From: Drosophila miranda
Lineage: Eukaryota > Arthropoda > Insecta > Diptera > Drosophilidae
Assembly: GCF_003369915.1 (NCBI RefSeq)
Contig: NC_046675.1
Span: 21,700,001 to 21,764,000, forward strand
Length of the DNA stretch: 64,000 nt
Direction of reading: 5' to 3'
Each line of letters starts with the position of its first letter. The stretch's first letter is position 1. A program made the translations under genes and the position numbers. Under the pieces are notes generated by a model. It was not told where the DNA came from and searched no databases. It saw only the letters and a program-made list of their open reading frames with translations. Below, piece after piece: positions 1 to 12,800 of the stretch.

Positions 1-2
1 GA

Positions 3-969
3 ATGGATCCCGATTGCTTTGCCATGTCCTCGTACCAGTTTGTCAACTCGCTGGCCTCCTGCTATCCCCAGCAGATGAATCCCCAGCAGAGTCATCCGGG
101 CGCCAATGCCAGTGCGGGCAGCAGCAACGGTGCCGTCGTGCCAGGCGGTGGGGGCACCAACGGTGGGCCCGGTAATTCTGGGGCAGCCACGCCCGGAGCC
201 AACGACTATTTTCCAGCGGCGGCAGCGTATACGCCCAACCTGTATCCGAACACGCCGCAGGCGCACTACGCCAACCAGGCGGCGGCATACGGCGGACAGG
301 GTAATCCGGATATGGTGGACTACACACAGCTGCAGCCGCAGCGTCTGTTGTTGCAACAGCAGCAGCAGCAACAACAACAGCAGCAGCAGCAACATGCCCA
401 TGCCGCGGCGGCAGTGGCGGCACAGCAGCAGCAACAACTCGCGCAGCAGCAACTCCCGCAACAGCAGCAGCAGCAGACGAACATCAGCTGCAAGTACGCC
501 AATGATCCAACCACACCGGGCGGCAGCGGTGGCGGCGGAGGGGGTGGTGGCAGCAACAACAACAATAACAGCAGCAACAACAACAACAACCAATCATTGG
601 CCAGCCCGCAGGACCTCTCCACGCGCGACATCTCCCCGAAGCTCTCGCCCAGCTCCGTGGTGGAGAGTGTGGCACGATCCCTCAACAAGGGGGTGCTGGG
701 TGGCAGCCTAGCGGCCGCTGCCGCTGCCGTCAGTCTCAACAACAACCACAGCGGTGCTGGGGTCGGCCCAGTGGGCGGCGGTGGCAGTGGTGTGGGCGTG
801 GGTGGTGTCCCGGGCGTGGTCAATGTCCCGATGCACAGTCCTGGCGGTGGCGACTCCGATTCGGAGAGCGACAGCGGCAACGAGGCGGGCAGCAGCCAGA
901 ACAGCGGCAATGGAAAGAAGAATCCGCCACAGATCTATCCATGGATGAAGAGAGTGCATCTCGGACAGA
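3..969 (+). CDS. Scr: Scr coding exon 1 (N-terminal part of Sex combs reduced Hox protein)
   Basis: This exon encodes residues 1-322 plus the first base of codon 323 of Scr, a nuclear Hox transcription factor that specifies labial and first thoracic identity. The N-terminus MDPDCFAMSSYQFVNSLASC carries the SSYQFVNS Hox motif and is the known Scr start. After it come Gly/Asn-rich sequence, polyglutamine runs (about residues 115-160), Gly and Asn runs, the conserved DLSTRDISPKLSPSSVVESV block, and an acidic SDSESDSGNE stretch. The YPWM motif (residues 312-315) contacts the cofactor Extradenticle. The donor A|GTGAGT follows position 969; joined to the exon at 16258 it restores the conserved linker reading LGQSTVNANG. 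The joined protein is 424 aa, close to the roughly 417 aa of D. melanogaster Scr, the difference lying in repeat lengths. Only two bases precede the ATG, so the 5' UTR and promoter are outside the window. Antisense open frames here are shadows of the CAG/GGC repeats. Confidence 0.97.
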
Positions 970-1592
970 GTGAGTATTGAATTGGATTTATACACGTATT
1001 AAAAGAGGGAATCGGGGCAAAGGAAGCGCAGCAAGATCATTGATTGTTAATTAGTGGATTCATTAAATTATACACGAGTATATTTCACTGGAAAAATGTA
1101 TGAACCTGAAGCTGAATCATCGCTTGAAGATTATTACCCACCCACTGACAACCCATTGAATTCCATTTCATTTTGAGCTCAATCGCTGCCCCATCAAAAC
1201 CCATTCATTACGGATTTCGATGTGCCTGTGCCTCACTCATTTGCCAGCCGAAATGTTGCAAGTGAGGAACGTAACAATCGTGGCTACCGGCATGCTGCTT
1301 GCCACCAAATTGTCTGGCAAACTGTGCGCGCGGGGAATCTTGTCAAAATACATAAACAATACTCTCGGCAGCAACGTATTCCCTCACACTTACACTCTCT
1401 CTCCCACAATCCCCCTCTTCAGATGGAGAGCTGGAGGTGGTGGGAGCGCTGCGTGAAAAACTCGACCGCGAAAATCGTAGCGCGTGAAAATTGTAAACAA
1501 ATGGGGGAGGCGATCCATCGTAGAACATGCCCGGGCTACCCGCAGCTAAGACTGGGACTGACTCCCACAATAACTCATAAAACCGACACACA

Positions 1593-1640
1593 CAGATCCA
1601 GATACAGATACAGATACATCTGCAGATACAGATTCAGATA
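1593..1640 (+). repeat. (CAGATA)n imperfect microsatellite
   Basis: Interrupted tandem CAGATA/GATACA units. The same hexamer, on either strand, recurs near 2558, 2728, 6111, 28736, 32866, 34690 and 56194, so it is a recurrent simple repeat of this locus. Confidence 0.8.
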
Positions 1641-2832
1641 GTGTAGACCTGATATAAATCTCAGCACTCCGCTCGGTTTATATTTAAATTTAACCGAACA
1701 AAAAAAATGTTCATTCGAAATTTGTTGGGCTGGAAAATTTGTGAACGGAAAAATTGTTGAGCGATTTTTCATCGTATCAATGGAGCCCATACCGATTTTT
1801 CTCCATGTGCCACAGCTGCCTGTCGGTTACCTCCGACTCCTAGTGCTATTCCTCATCGTCAAATTGATTCCCTTTTTGGCCACCTCTCATGACCCATTGA
1901 TGGAGAGCCTCTCACAACACGAACGGACCGCAATTGGGGTCCCAGGCATAATCAAATTATTGACCGCAGCAGAAGATTCTTCATCGTTTTGGGGCAGGTG
2001 CTACAGGAGGGGGCTCGATCTTTGTGGCAGGTACTGAAGGAGGGGGATCCACGAGATTAATTGGATTGCAAATTGTTTGACATTTGCTTGGACCTAGCAG
2101 AGTGGAATTTTGCTTGCAGCTCGTTTATTATTTCAGTGACAACTAAAAATAATTAAATTTTTCTGTGTAGTCATACTTATTTATATTAATCATTTGACTC
2201 TGGCTTCTGGGAACTATTCTTTGGGAAGGCCCAAGCCTATCATCTATGAAATGTTTCGTCGGGAGCAGGAGAACCCAAAAAGCCACAAAAAATTGAAAAG
2301 TTCCTTCAACAATTTCTTATAAAAGTAAGTGATTTCCCTGCTCAAGTATCCATCCAATTGTGTGGGCTTTTCCCTCCTTCAAACCATCGATAATTGCCTG
2401 CTTTGGAAAACTGCAATTTTCCATTGGCCATATTGCGCCCCAGGGACGGGCTCCAGCTCTTGACAACCCAAAATCACAACATGTCAGCCAATTAAAGAGA
2501 CGTTGAAATGCCACATGAACTGCACTGCACTTATAAATCGACAGTCAGTCAGTCACAGATACAGATACATATTGATTAACAACTGAAGGAAACTTTGGCT
2601 GATTTTCCATTTCGATTTGTGTGTGTGGAAAACTCGTTTCATGTGCGGTTCCAATCAATGGGGCACATTGTTATTATTTATGTATCTGTAACTCATGGCA
2701 GCAGAGGCAACAACAGCACAGAGTATCTGTATCTGTATCTGTTATGCAAATTGCAGCAAGTGGAGAGGCACACAGTACAAATTGATGGCTGAGCAAAAAG
2801 GAGGGCTAATGAAGAACATGAACTTCTGGAGG

Positions 2833-2858
2833 GAATGAATGAATGAATGAATGAAATG
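2833..2858 (+). repeat. (GAAT)n tetranucleotide microsatellite
   Basis: About five tandem GAAT/ATGA units inside the Scr intron. No other feature is visible around it. Confidence 0.8.
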
Positions 2859-4745
2859 AGGAAGGCAGGCAGATCTCCTCAACGATCTTCTCTCAAATGT
2901 ATCTTTTCATCTGCTTTTTTTGCATCTCTCTGTCTGGCGCTGGCCTTTTTTGTGGTTCCGTTTTCCCTTGAGTTTTCATGCATCGACGAGATTTAATTAC
3001 TTTCTTAATCATATTCTGTTGAGGGTAATATGAAAAGCAGCCATCTATAGCTACATTTTGTACATGAATCTTTAAGATACATATAACTATAACCCATCTG
3101 AGAGAGAGACTGCCAATTAGTTGTGAGTGTGTGTCAGCCAACAGTCTCTTACTTAGAGATACATTGATATACTTGGGCTTTGGGGTTGGGCTTCGTTCTT
3201 GTTTGTGGACTTTTGCCCCTAATGGTGGCCGCACCTCCTCCCCGGAGGAGTCAATAGCCTTGTGTGTTTGTGGCAATTAGGCTTTGCCACTTTTTATCGT
3301 ACCTGCCACACAACTCAATTTTCGTTTCGTCAGCAAATGTCTTTATTAGAAGTGCCTGTGGTGGCATGTGTTGGATTTCGAGTTATAATTGCTGCTGCCA
3401 AACTAAGAATCGCTATTAAAAATAAGAAGAAAAAAACACGTTGTTGCAGGTGCCAAGCAGCTCTAATACCAATAATAAAGGGCAATCTAGGGTATGGCAG
3501 CGGCAAAAGGCAAAAGGGTGGGGCCTGGCCCGAACATTCGCTGATTAAAGTCCAGTAAAAATAACAGCAACAGTAGAGAGGCAGAGGCTACAACATCATG
3601 TTAACAATTATGCAAATTTGAAGTGCATGTTGCTCAGGGAAGCGGGAAGAAGCGGCCAGGGATGGGACGGGGGCACGACGCTGATTGCATATAATCACGT
3701 CAAGTTGTTACTGTGGCAACCATTTTAAAATGTGTAAGAAGAAAAAACCCCCATGCCCCAAAACGCCATCTTTCAGAGAGATATCGACAAGAACACAAAA
3801 AACGAGAACCAGAATTCTGCGAAACACTTTTCTCCCAAGACAAAAAAAAAACACAGCTTCTGGCTAAATGCTCGGCCAATACTTATGGGTGTACATAGTG
3901 CGGGGGGTACGAGCATACATGGTATATATAGATCCATGTTTAGTTAATATCGCATGCAGTCTTGTGAAGTTTGTTTGGCATTCGAAAAGGCATTCTCTAA
4001 TTGACAAGACCAAAGCTGGCACTGCTCCAAGCAGATCATCAAAAGATGCACCAAAGCAGATACAAATATACGATAGATAGATAGATATATAGATACAACC
4101 TGATGACTGGCAGACATCACTTACGAAAATGTCAAATGCTTATTAGACCCATCCTCTTCTGTGTGGCATTCCCGCATAAACCACAAAATTTGTTGACAAT
4201 TTGTTGAATTTTTGTGCAGCGAATGCAGGCCGCACCCCAATTAGTGGGCTATTTATTTATTTAATTTTAATACAGCATTTATTTGGCAATTTCGCAAGGC
4301 ATTGGAATGGGCTTCAAACGCCTCTTCGATCAAGGGGAAATTAAGCTAAATGCAGAACATATAATGATTAATGAAACAGAAGCCAATCTATCTTCCAGCA
4401 CGTAGAGAAAAACTCTTCAGGAAAGTTATGCTTAAATGAAACCCCCCCTAAAACAAATATCTAATACATAAACCATTATAAAATCCAGTCTATTTTCGAA
4501 ATCTAAATTACAAATACCTTTTGGATCAGGCTTTGGTTTTTGGTCTGCTGCTCTCTGTCGTGCCGTTCAACCCGAAGGCTCTCTGGGCTCTGGCTGCGGC
4601 TGTGGCTGTGGCTCTGCAGATGCCAGGATGTTACACAAAATTAATAGTTTGCAAACGAGTTGAATGCCAGATACAAGATACGCGACGGCTGCTGCAAGGC
4701 AACCCAACCACAGAGAATGTTTCAGCCCCAGCCTGGACGGGGACT

Positions 4746-4774
4746 TGGGTCTGGGTCTGGGTCTGGGTCTGGGG
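4746..4774 (+). repeat. (GGTCTG)n hexamer repeat, left arm of an inverted pair
   Basis: Four to five GGTCTG units. About 180 bases downstream (4951-4974) lies the complementary repeat of GACCCA units, so at least 24 bases can pair between the two arms. The pair also generates the long open frames seen here on both strands, which I do not regard as genes. Confidence 0.8.
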
Positions 4775-4950
4775 TGTTGGTGTCTGCTTGGTGGACCTGC
4801 TGTTGTTGCACTGTCCCCGCTACTCGTCTATGCTGGCAGCAGCTCCTGCTCTCGATCTTGCCTCGATCCGCCATGCTGTTTTGCAGCAACACCAGACACC
4901 AGGCAGGCACTACCCAGAAAGGGAGATGGAGACCCCAGGACAGCGGCCAA

Positions 4951-4974
4951 GACCCAGACCCAGACCCAGACCCA
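4951..4974 (+). repeat. (GACCCA)n hexamer repeat, right arm of an inverted pair
   Basis: Four GACCCA units complementary to the GGTCTG run at 4746-4774. The two arms flank a segment of ordinary composition, giving a possible long hairpin. Confidence 0.8.
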
Positions 4975-6110
4975 GAGCCAGAGAGACAGAGCCACAGCCA
5001 CAGTGCAGGAAAAACGCGCGCGGCATTCGTTGCTCAATTACATTTTCATTAACTTGGAACACGACTTTTCAAATAGCTACGTTTAATCATAATGATTGTT
5101 ATTATATTTGGTCGAAAAAGGCTGGGGTCTTTCCAGGGGAGCTTCTAACCCAAAAATCATTTTTAAAATGCCCACCGAGAGGTGAATGCAAAATGGGTAT
5201 GGGATGCAGCGCAAGGTGCTGAAAGTGCAGTAGAACATAAATTAATTTTACTGCACCACCGCAAAGACGATGATGGGTTCAAGCCCCAGAGCAGGAGTCG
5301 GAGCCCTATTATTAGCGATTTTTCAGGGTATCCCACCAGTAAATTTTGGCAACCATCAGTCAGCGAGTCGACGAATGCCTAGTGATTGTTCTTAATGAAA
5401 CTCATTCTCTCATTCAGAGATGTCGCTGCTAAACGAATCATCACTTGGCTTGAATTGAAATTCATTCTTCAGTTCGTTGAAGAAAGATAGGGGCACTCAA
5501 GAGTGAAAGAGGGAAATTTGCATATGAAATCATTAGCTCATTAGGCAGGCTAGAAAGGAAAGACATTCCCCACACACACCACACCCCCCACACACATTCG
5601 TAGAGAGAATTTCCTTTTGTTTGTAGGTCAACGATAGTGCAGTTCTAAATATACCCTTTATCCGCGGGATAAGCATTGTCTGATTTAAAAATATCACTCA
5701 TCGTATAGCCCAAATCAACTTGGCAAGAGAGTGAAGTGAAGAGAAGTGAAGAAAAAGGCTTTTAAAAAAAGATGATTGAAGAGCTGGTCCGCTCCAAAGA
5801 GCCCTGAGGATTGTTTATGCCCCAAAACCAAAAAGAAAACACATTGTGGCCCATTGATGGCTGCCTTCAAGTGGCAGTCGGCCACATTTTGGCCAAAGTT
5901 AATAAAAGCGCATAAAAGCTGAAGAAGAAAGAAAGGCCAGGAGGAAGAGTATGAGGATGAGGATGGTAGAACGAGACACTAACAATGGAGGCCACTCACA
6001 AGATACAAAGACAACAATATTTAAAGAGCCAACAATGGCGCCACTAATGACTGATGATGTGCCAGCGCTGATAGATGCAAACGCAGCGGCATCCGCTGCA
6101 GAAACGACCG

Positions 6111-6164
6111 CAGATACAGCTACAGATGCAGATACAGATACGATACGATACAGCTACAGATACA
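6111..6164 (+). repeat. (CAGATA)n imperfect microsatellite
   Basis: Interrupted CAGATA/GATACA units mixed with CGATA and CAGCTA variants; same family as the repeat at 1593-1640. Confidence 0.75.
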
Positions 6165-7300
6165 TTCATTATTCAGATACGATTCAAAGTAGGAGGAGGA
6201 AGACTACATACAGACTGCAATAGAATCATTTCACTCTGAAACGACATTCTAATGGACTTGGAAGCATCCAAAATGTTGTTTACTCTTTCTCCATTCCAAT
6301 TGTTTAGAGAGCAAACAGATCAAGCTGAGTGCGCCGTATCTTTCAGATACTCTCGCGGAGGGGGAGGGGGGGAGGGAGAAAATTAAATTGCGAATAAAGC
6401 AAAGTAATTGCGATTTGAATGGTGAAAAAGTGCGAGCCATAAATCCAACTGAGTGTCACGGCAGCGCTGCAGTGCGAATTTATCAAATTCAGTCGCAAAT
6501 TGGCGCACATCTGCAGATTGTTTGAGTTGGGGCAGCCACACCGCCAGGCTGCCACACAGATCCTGAAGCAGGTCCGACTTGGAGTCCACTCTTGGATTCC
6601 AGCCTGTTACCGTTTTTCCCCCTTTTTCTTTTGCCGCCTTTGCGCTGAGATACGCATAGAATATTAATCTCTTTTCGCATTAACCAAAATGAAATGAAGT
6701 GACGCAATGGCGATAAGCGCACTGTGTGCACAGTGGTATGAAAGTGGCTATAAATTGGGGCAGGAAAGGGGGCAAGAAGGAGCTGTGGGATCGTACCGAA
6801 AATATGTCTTAGGCTATTGAAAATCCCTTGGAATGTTCTACCAAAGACACGATTTTCTTATACTGGCTTTGGAGCTTCAATATCTTTACTTTCCCAAGGA
6901 ACTTCTGCCTCAAATACAGTCTGGATCACACCTTTAATACTTTGTTACCCCAATTCAAGTCTCTCTTTACAGTGGGGTACTGTCCACTGTGCCTGAATCC
7001 ACTGACAAAACCAGCAACAGGCTATGAAACCCAGAGAGAGCCACAGACCTTGGAGCTGTGTGCTGGGGCAAACAAACGAAAACCAAGTTAAACGAAAACC
7101 ATCACAAATCGTATACAATTCCAGATGAAATTGTGAATTATTAATGCAGGCGGCAAAACTATTTGGCTGAGTAGACAAACCCACGGCGGGACGACCTGGT
7201 CCCGGAATCAGAAGGAGGAGGCGGAGGATTGTGGAACGTGTGCTCGGCTGGGGCTGCCACCTCCATTGAAAATTGAGTTACACGCGTGGCCAGGGCTTGT

Positions 7301-7318
7301 CTGTGTGTGTGTGTGTGT
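7301..7318 (+). repeat. (TG)n dinucleotide microsatellite
   Basis: Nine tandem TG units in the Scr intron. Confidence 0.85.
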
Positions 7319-9136
7319 CTATCTGGCAGATACATATGTATCTGCTGGCTGGGTTCTGGCTACGTGCAGTACCGTCTTACATTTCGCAGATTAAAACCGA
7401 GTGGCCCGCCACCTCAAGCCAATTCGATTTAAATGTCTGCCACTTCCACTTGGCTTTTCCTGGCCATATTTTGTAACCTTTTTTGCTCTCTTCCCTCTGT
7501 GCCCTCTTCCTGTTTATGGCGTGCTAAAAGCACTGCGGTTCAAGGGTCAGATCCCACTCCTCCTCCGTGTCGTACCTCTCTGTGTCCTGCCTTCTGCAGT
7601 GACAGCTCGAATGCAATGGCAACAATTGCAATTTGTTGGCAACGTTCTGCCCTTGGGCCCAGAGCGACTACAACTTTTAGTCCAACTCTGCCTCATGGAC
7701 TCAGGCTTTACTTTCCACTCACACAGATACGCCAGACACCAATACTGTTCACAACATTTCGCTGCACTTCGCGGTTCATTAAAAGGCGGGCGGTTACCTC
7801 GAGCTCCCAGTCTCCCAGTCTCCCTGTTGCCCAGTCCCAATCCCAGTCGCAGCTCCAGTTCGAATGGAGTCTCTCCCCACCAGCCAGCACTGACGACAGC
7901 AAATTTGCACATTTCCTATACGCGCGAGAGTCGAAATTAAAAGATTTTTAAAGACACCTTTGTAGCAAGTTTTTGAGAAACTTGTTCCGCGCCCTGACTT
8001 CACTTCACCATCTTCATCTTCATCACCTCAGAGCTTCAGAGTTCCAGAGAGACCCCAGCCTCAGCCTCAGCCTCCGAGTCTCTGAGCCGTTTGGGGCTTT
8101 TTTAATTTTATTTTTATTTTTTTCCTCGTTTTTTTCAACGTGTTCACATCTTCTCTGACATGTTGTTGGCTCTGAGAGCGGGCGCAGCCATGTTGAATAC
8201 TTTTGTTTTCTAAAAACGAAGCTTAATTTCGTGGCGTTTTTTTCTTTAAGTTAAATTTCAAGTTAATTTTGATTGCTGTGCCCGGCTGGCTGTGTATTTT
8301 GTATTTCCATTTAATTAAATGTGTAGAAATAGTTGTTCAACTCGGGGCTGTGGGTTGAAACAGCATTTACGAGGCATCATCCACGAGGTAGACAAATTTT
8401 TGATTATTTTTTGGGCAGCTTATAAATTTCCATATCGCTAAAAATATATATTGAAATGCAAATGATTTCAGAGTAAGAAAAATGTATTACCTATAAGAGT
8501 AATTTCAGTGTCTTCGTACAGCTCTATTAGGCCATGATTTGAATACTGTTAGCGGAATGATTAATTGCCCTTTAAATAGAGGGGTTATTGGCTTAAGTAG
8601 AGCACTTATTCGCGACTCGTGCTGTGTTTACTTTATTGATTATAAAACGATCTATGCTCTTGCATCTGATTTATGTAATCGAGATAATTGCCTTTAAATG
8701 CATCATCAAAATCGCATCCACTAACAAATTAAAGACTTCTGATCGAAGGCGGAGGGGGACAGACAGTATTCGAATGCAAATTGCTTTCAGGCAATCTGAT
8801 GGATCGCAAATGAATTGAGGCACCAGGCTCTATGTCTTCCACAAAGAATTATGGCAGATAATTGAACCTAACGCCATTGACAGTAGCCCGTGCCCCACTC
8901 GCATTATCTGCCCCGCGCTCCACGACTTTTGCATTAATAAAGAATTCATCACAATTACAACAATTGCCACAGGATGCAATTTACAAAGGAAATTATTAAT
9001 GGAAAGTCAATGAGTGCGACGCGAGTGAATCAAAAGCCAGGCAGGAGGAAAAAAAAGAGCCCAGATTCTTCAACGTGCCTTTGATTGATTACAGAGTCTG
9101 GTCGCGGGTCTGGGCCTGGGTTCTGGTTGATTTGGT

Positions 9137-9180
9137 CCTGGTCGCAGTCGCAGTCGCAGTCGTGGTCGTGGTCGTGGTCA
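9137..9180 (+). repeat. CAGTCG / TGGTCG hexamer repeat
   Basis: Tandem hexamers: three CAGTCG-type units followed by three TGGTCG-type units, showing a point change spread through half of the array. Noncoding; open frames through it (VAVAVVVV or SQSQSWSWS) are repeat artefacts. Confidence 0.8.
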
Positions 9181-9850
9181 TCATCAGCGCCAGTCAAAGA
9201 CCTCGAGCAGTTAATCATGGTAGCAGGAAAAAGAAGAGAGAGAACGAACTCCAGAAGCCAGACAAACGACAACGCCGCATTTTGTAGCGCGTTCATTCAA
9301 CTGCAGACGACAGGACACTCATTAAAAATGGGTGCAACGGTGCAGGGTATCTCCACACCAAAAGAGAGCCAGAGCGAGAGCGAGGTGGTAGTGGCAGTGG
9401 CAGTGGCAGCGGCAGCGGCTGGGTGTCTGTTTATGCGGTCTTTACACGGGGGGGGCCAAGGGCGAGCGATTCAAAAACAGGTTTTCCTTCCACTGCTTGG
9501 ATGCTCTGCTAATTTATGTGCGCATGCGCGACGCTCGCTCGCTCCCTACTCGGGAGCCCCATAATTAACTGAGGTAGTCATTTTGGATTCGAACATGAAC
9601 AGGCATACACACAGACACGCATGAATACAGAGCATACATACAATACATACACAGCTCTAAAGACAGCAGCATCATCATCATCATCTTAGGGGTGGAGGAG
9701 AGTCCTCTCCTCTCTTTAAATCAGAGATAAACGATAATTATCTGAGCGAAAATGCGCGCATAAATAATTTGCAAGAAGTCACATTAAAATTGTATCTAAA
9801 AGATACGCGTTCCCTGATAACCACCTCACAGCCGCTGCTGACCAATGTCT

Positions 9851-9880
9851 CGGTCGCGGTCGCGGTCGCGGTCACGGTCT
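9851..9880 (+). repeat. (GGTCGC)n hexamer repeat
   Basis: About four GGTCGC units ending in GGTCAC, a GC-rich island in the otherwise AT-rich Scr intron. Confidence 0.75.
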
Positions 9881-12800
9881 CCTCTCCACGACTGCTCTCT
9901 TCACCCCTCTCACTGGTGATGTTCTTCAGAACAAACATTATGTTTGGATTCCCATTTCATTTCTGGGGACCCTGGGAGCCTGCGACGCGCCATTAAAAAT
10001 TAAAAGCTCATTAATTATGCAGATAATTCATTTATTATATTTTCAACACAATACACAAACAGAAACAGCGGCATAATTTGTTATTCAGCTCATTATTCAG
10101 GCAACACCGAGAGCGAGGATTGAGGATTGAAGGATGGTCGAGAGTGGGGTGGGGTTGGGTTGTTGTGCTTCTGGCAACTGTTTCGAATTGAAAACAATTA
10201 TTGTGAAACTCCTCCGAGTGGTGGAATGACTCTCTAAGGGTTGAATTTGCTACTGCCTGGCTTTGGCGTTAGGTCGAGGGCGGTGTCACGTGTCTCCTGA
10301 GGGCGTTTGCCTTCCGCCTAATCCCCCAAAAAGCACTTAAGCGGTGGGATAACCAATCAACAGGTTGATTTTGAAGGTGGCAAAATGGGACTTTTAATTG
10401 TGGTGATTTGTTGTTTCAGCGGAGTAATTCAAGGAGAATTTCAATGAGAGACGGAATGAAAGAGAAGGCAAATAATTATTACAATTTAATATACATTTTT
10501 CCATTCCTTAAAGCCTCAATCCTCATCTTCCATTGCCAAACCGGAAACCATATGCTCTACCATATGCCTTCGACCATGGATGGTATCCTCAGAGTCCCCT
10601 CTCCACTCATTCCTGTACCTACTACAGGGCTCAGATCGTTTAATTTGCCAACAGACCGCATCAGCTGTTGCCGAGCTTCGTGCCACATGATGTCATTTCA
10701 CTTGAGTGGCTCTCCATTCGAAAGAACACTCGAAGGAAAAGAATTGTCGGGAACTGACGAAACACCGAATGGTGTTTCGTGTTGACAACAAACACGGAAT
10801 ATAAATTGAAAAATGCTTTAAAGCGAAATAATCAATTTACTTCTTGACATAATTTCCATTTTTCACGAAAACCAAAAGGCAGCCACGCGAATGCCCCCGA
10901 AAAAAAAACCTGAGCGGGAAAGAGAGAGAGAGTGACTGGGAGAGTGGGGGGAGTGGGAGGACAAGGCCACGCACAATTCGCACCCAAAACAAAAACAACG
11001 AACCACAAAAAAGTTGTTTGGGGAGGGGCATGGATGCTCCAGAAATTGGCTGCATCCCATTTTCGTGGAGTGTTTTTAATATTCTTGCCATTTTTTATGA
11101 TGATGCCCCCCCCCAGACCCCGTCTCCAACTTGACCAACATCTTCCCCTCCTGACTGCACCGTTTCCTTTATTTGAATTGTGATTAATGATCCCAGCAGC
11201 TCCGTTACCATTTCCATTCCCATTTTCCCATGCTGCTCCTGTGACAAATGTAACCCAGACAACGGCCAGTGCCAGTGGCGGGGGCAGACAGTAGTTGTAA
11301 CTACGATTTAATAGCACTTTAATGGTGTGTGGACATCGATAGAACCCCAAAAACACCTGTTGTCCGAGCGTATTATTAGCGCGTGCCAGAGGGGGAGAGG
11401 GGTAACACTTTCATTATCACAAATGTCACATCATTTGTCGCATGGCCCCAAAAATAAAACACACACAACACACAAAGAGTCTGGAAACACCACGGCATCA
11501 TCATTTATCACCTAAGGAATGCAACTGAGAGAAAGAGAACGAGCGAAGCGATACATGCTCAAGATAGCACTGAGACTGAGGCACATATTTGATTAATTTT
11601 CTTTTTCCGAAAGAAATTAACCCGCGCGGGCTGCACATGTCCCTGACGACCCCTGTGGCGGCCCTTTTGACTCCTCGCCCATGCCCATGCCCATCCTCCA
11701 TTCCTATACTCATCCCCATGCCCATGCCATTCCGATCGCTTCTCATGGTTCAAGATTTATTTCTTCCAACAGACCTCAAGCGTGGCATCATCTCTCTCTC
11801 TCTCCATACCATACCATTCCCATTCCCATTCTCTCTCCGTCTGATTTATTTATGGAACTGTTTTGAGGGAATCTTAATACTAAAAGTCGTGCAAACTGTT
11901 TTGGGAACATAACCCCAGATACAGCCAAAGATGTGCCGAGTTAATTAGTTCAATTTGTGACAAATTTCTACCAAAACTATCTGTAACCCTCCACAGACCA
12001 ACCCTCTTCTTATGAGTAATGATCTTGGAGTGGAATTTTGACATTGATAATGGTTTTTGGTTAAACGACTCATTAAGTAGCCACTGAATACTGGATCTCC
12101 TTTGGATGTCCAATCGGAAGTGCGTTGATTTATGAACTTTCCTTCGGAGCACGAACCTGCCCTGACTCATTGGACACTTTGGAGTTTGTTTGTCGCGATT
12201 CCCTGTAAGAAATACAACAAGTTCAGAGATGTTTTTTTGCTGGGATAAGATCAAAACTGAGGCCGCCAGATGAGATCCCAGGTGCTGGGAGTCGGTCGAG
12301 TCTCTGGTGCCGTGCCGTGCCGCACACGTTGCTGATTACGATGACGATGTTCAGTTGTTGTTGGGGCTGTATGTTTTTTATTTTTATTCCTACCTCTGCT
12401 GACCAGACGCCGGTCCGTTGACAAATGACTGCTACAAGTGTTTGTGACAAGCCGCAAGTATCTTTTTTGTTGCCGTCTATTTGCGCCACAACAAAAAAAT
12501 ACAATTAAACTTCAGGCCTCGGCCTGGGCCCAGCGACTGTGTGTCTGACCTACGCCAAAGGTTTTCTGCTTAACTTTGAACCTGCCCTCTGGGCTGAGAG
12601 GAGTCTCTGCGTATGCTAATCTCGTGTCAATCACAGACCCGATCTTGCAGCCAGTATGCAAAGAGATAAAGACGAAAAACATTGGGGGAACACAGGCCCA
12701 AAGACAATGGCAATTTGAATTGCAGAACCCTGAATGCTGTCGAAGCTGGACCGACCCGTCGATCGTCACTTAATAAATTCTGAAACAGATCTTTTGCATG

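Noticed and set aside
43..995. Several antisense and alternate-frame open frames across Scr exon 1 (Pro/Cys/Ser-rich)
   Set aside because: They are shadows of CAG, GGC and AAC repeats in the real Scr frame and show no independent features.
4521..5222. A 233-codon open frame in the Scr intron
   Set aside because: It runs through the hexamer repeats (WVWVWVW, PRPRPRP), has no recognisable domain, and alternate frames are equally open.
7401..7951. Overlapping 170-180-codon open frames in the Scr intron
   Set aside because: Two frames and the opposite strand are open together; composition, not coding selection, explains it. No domain or splice context seen.
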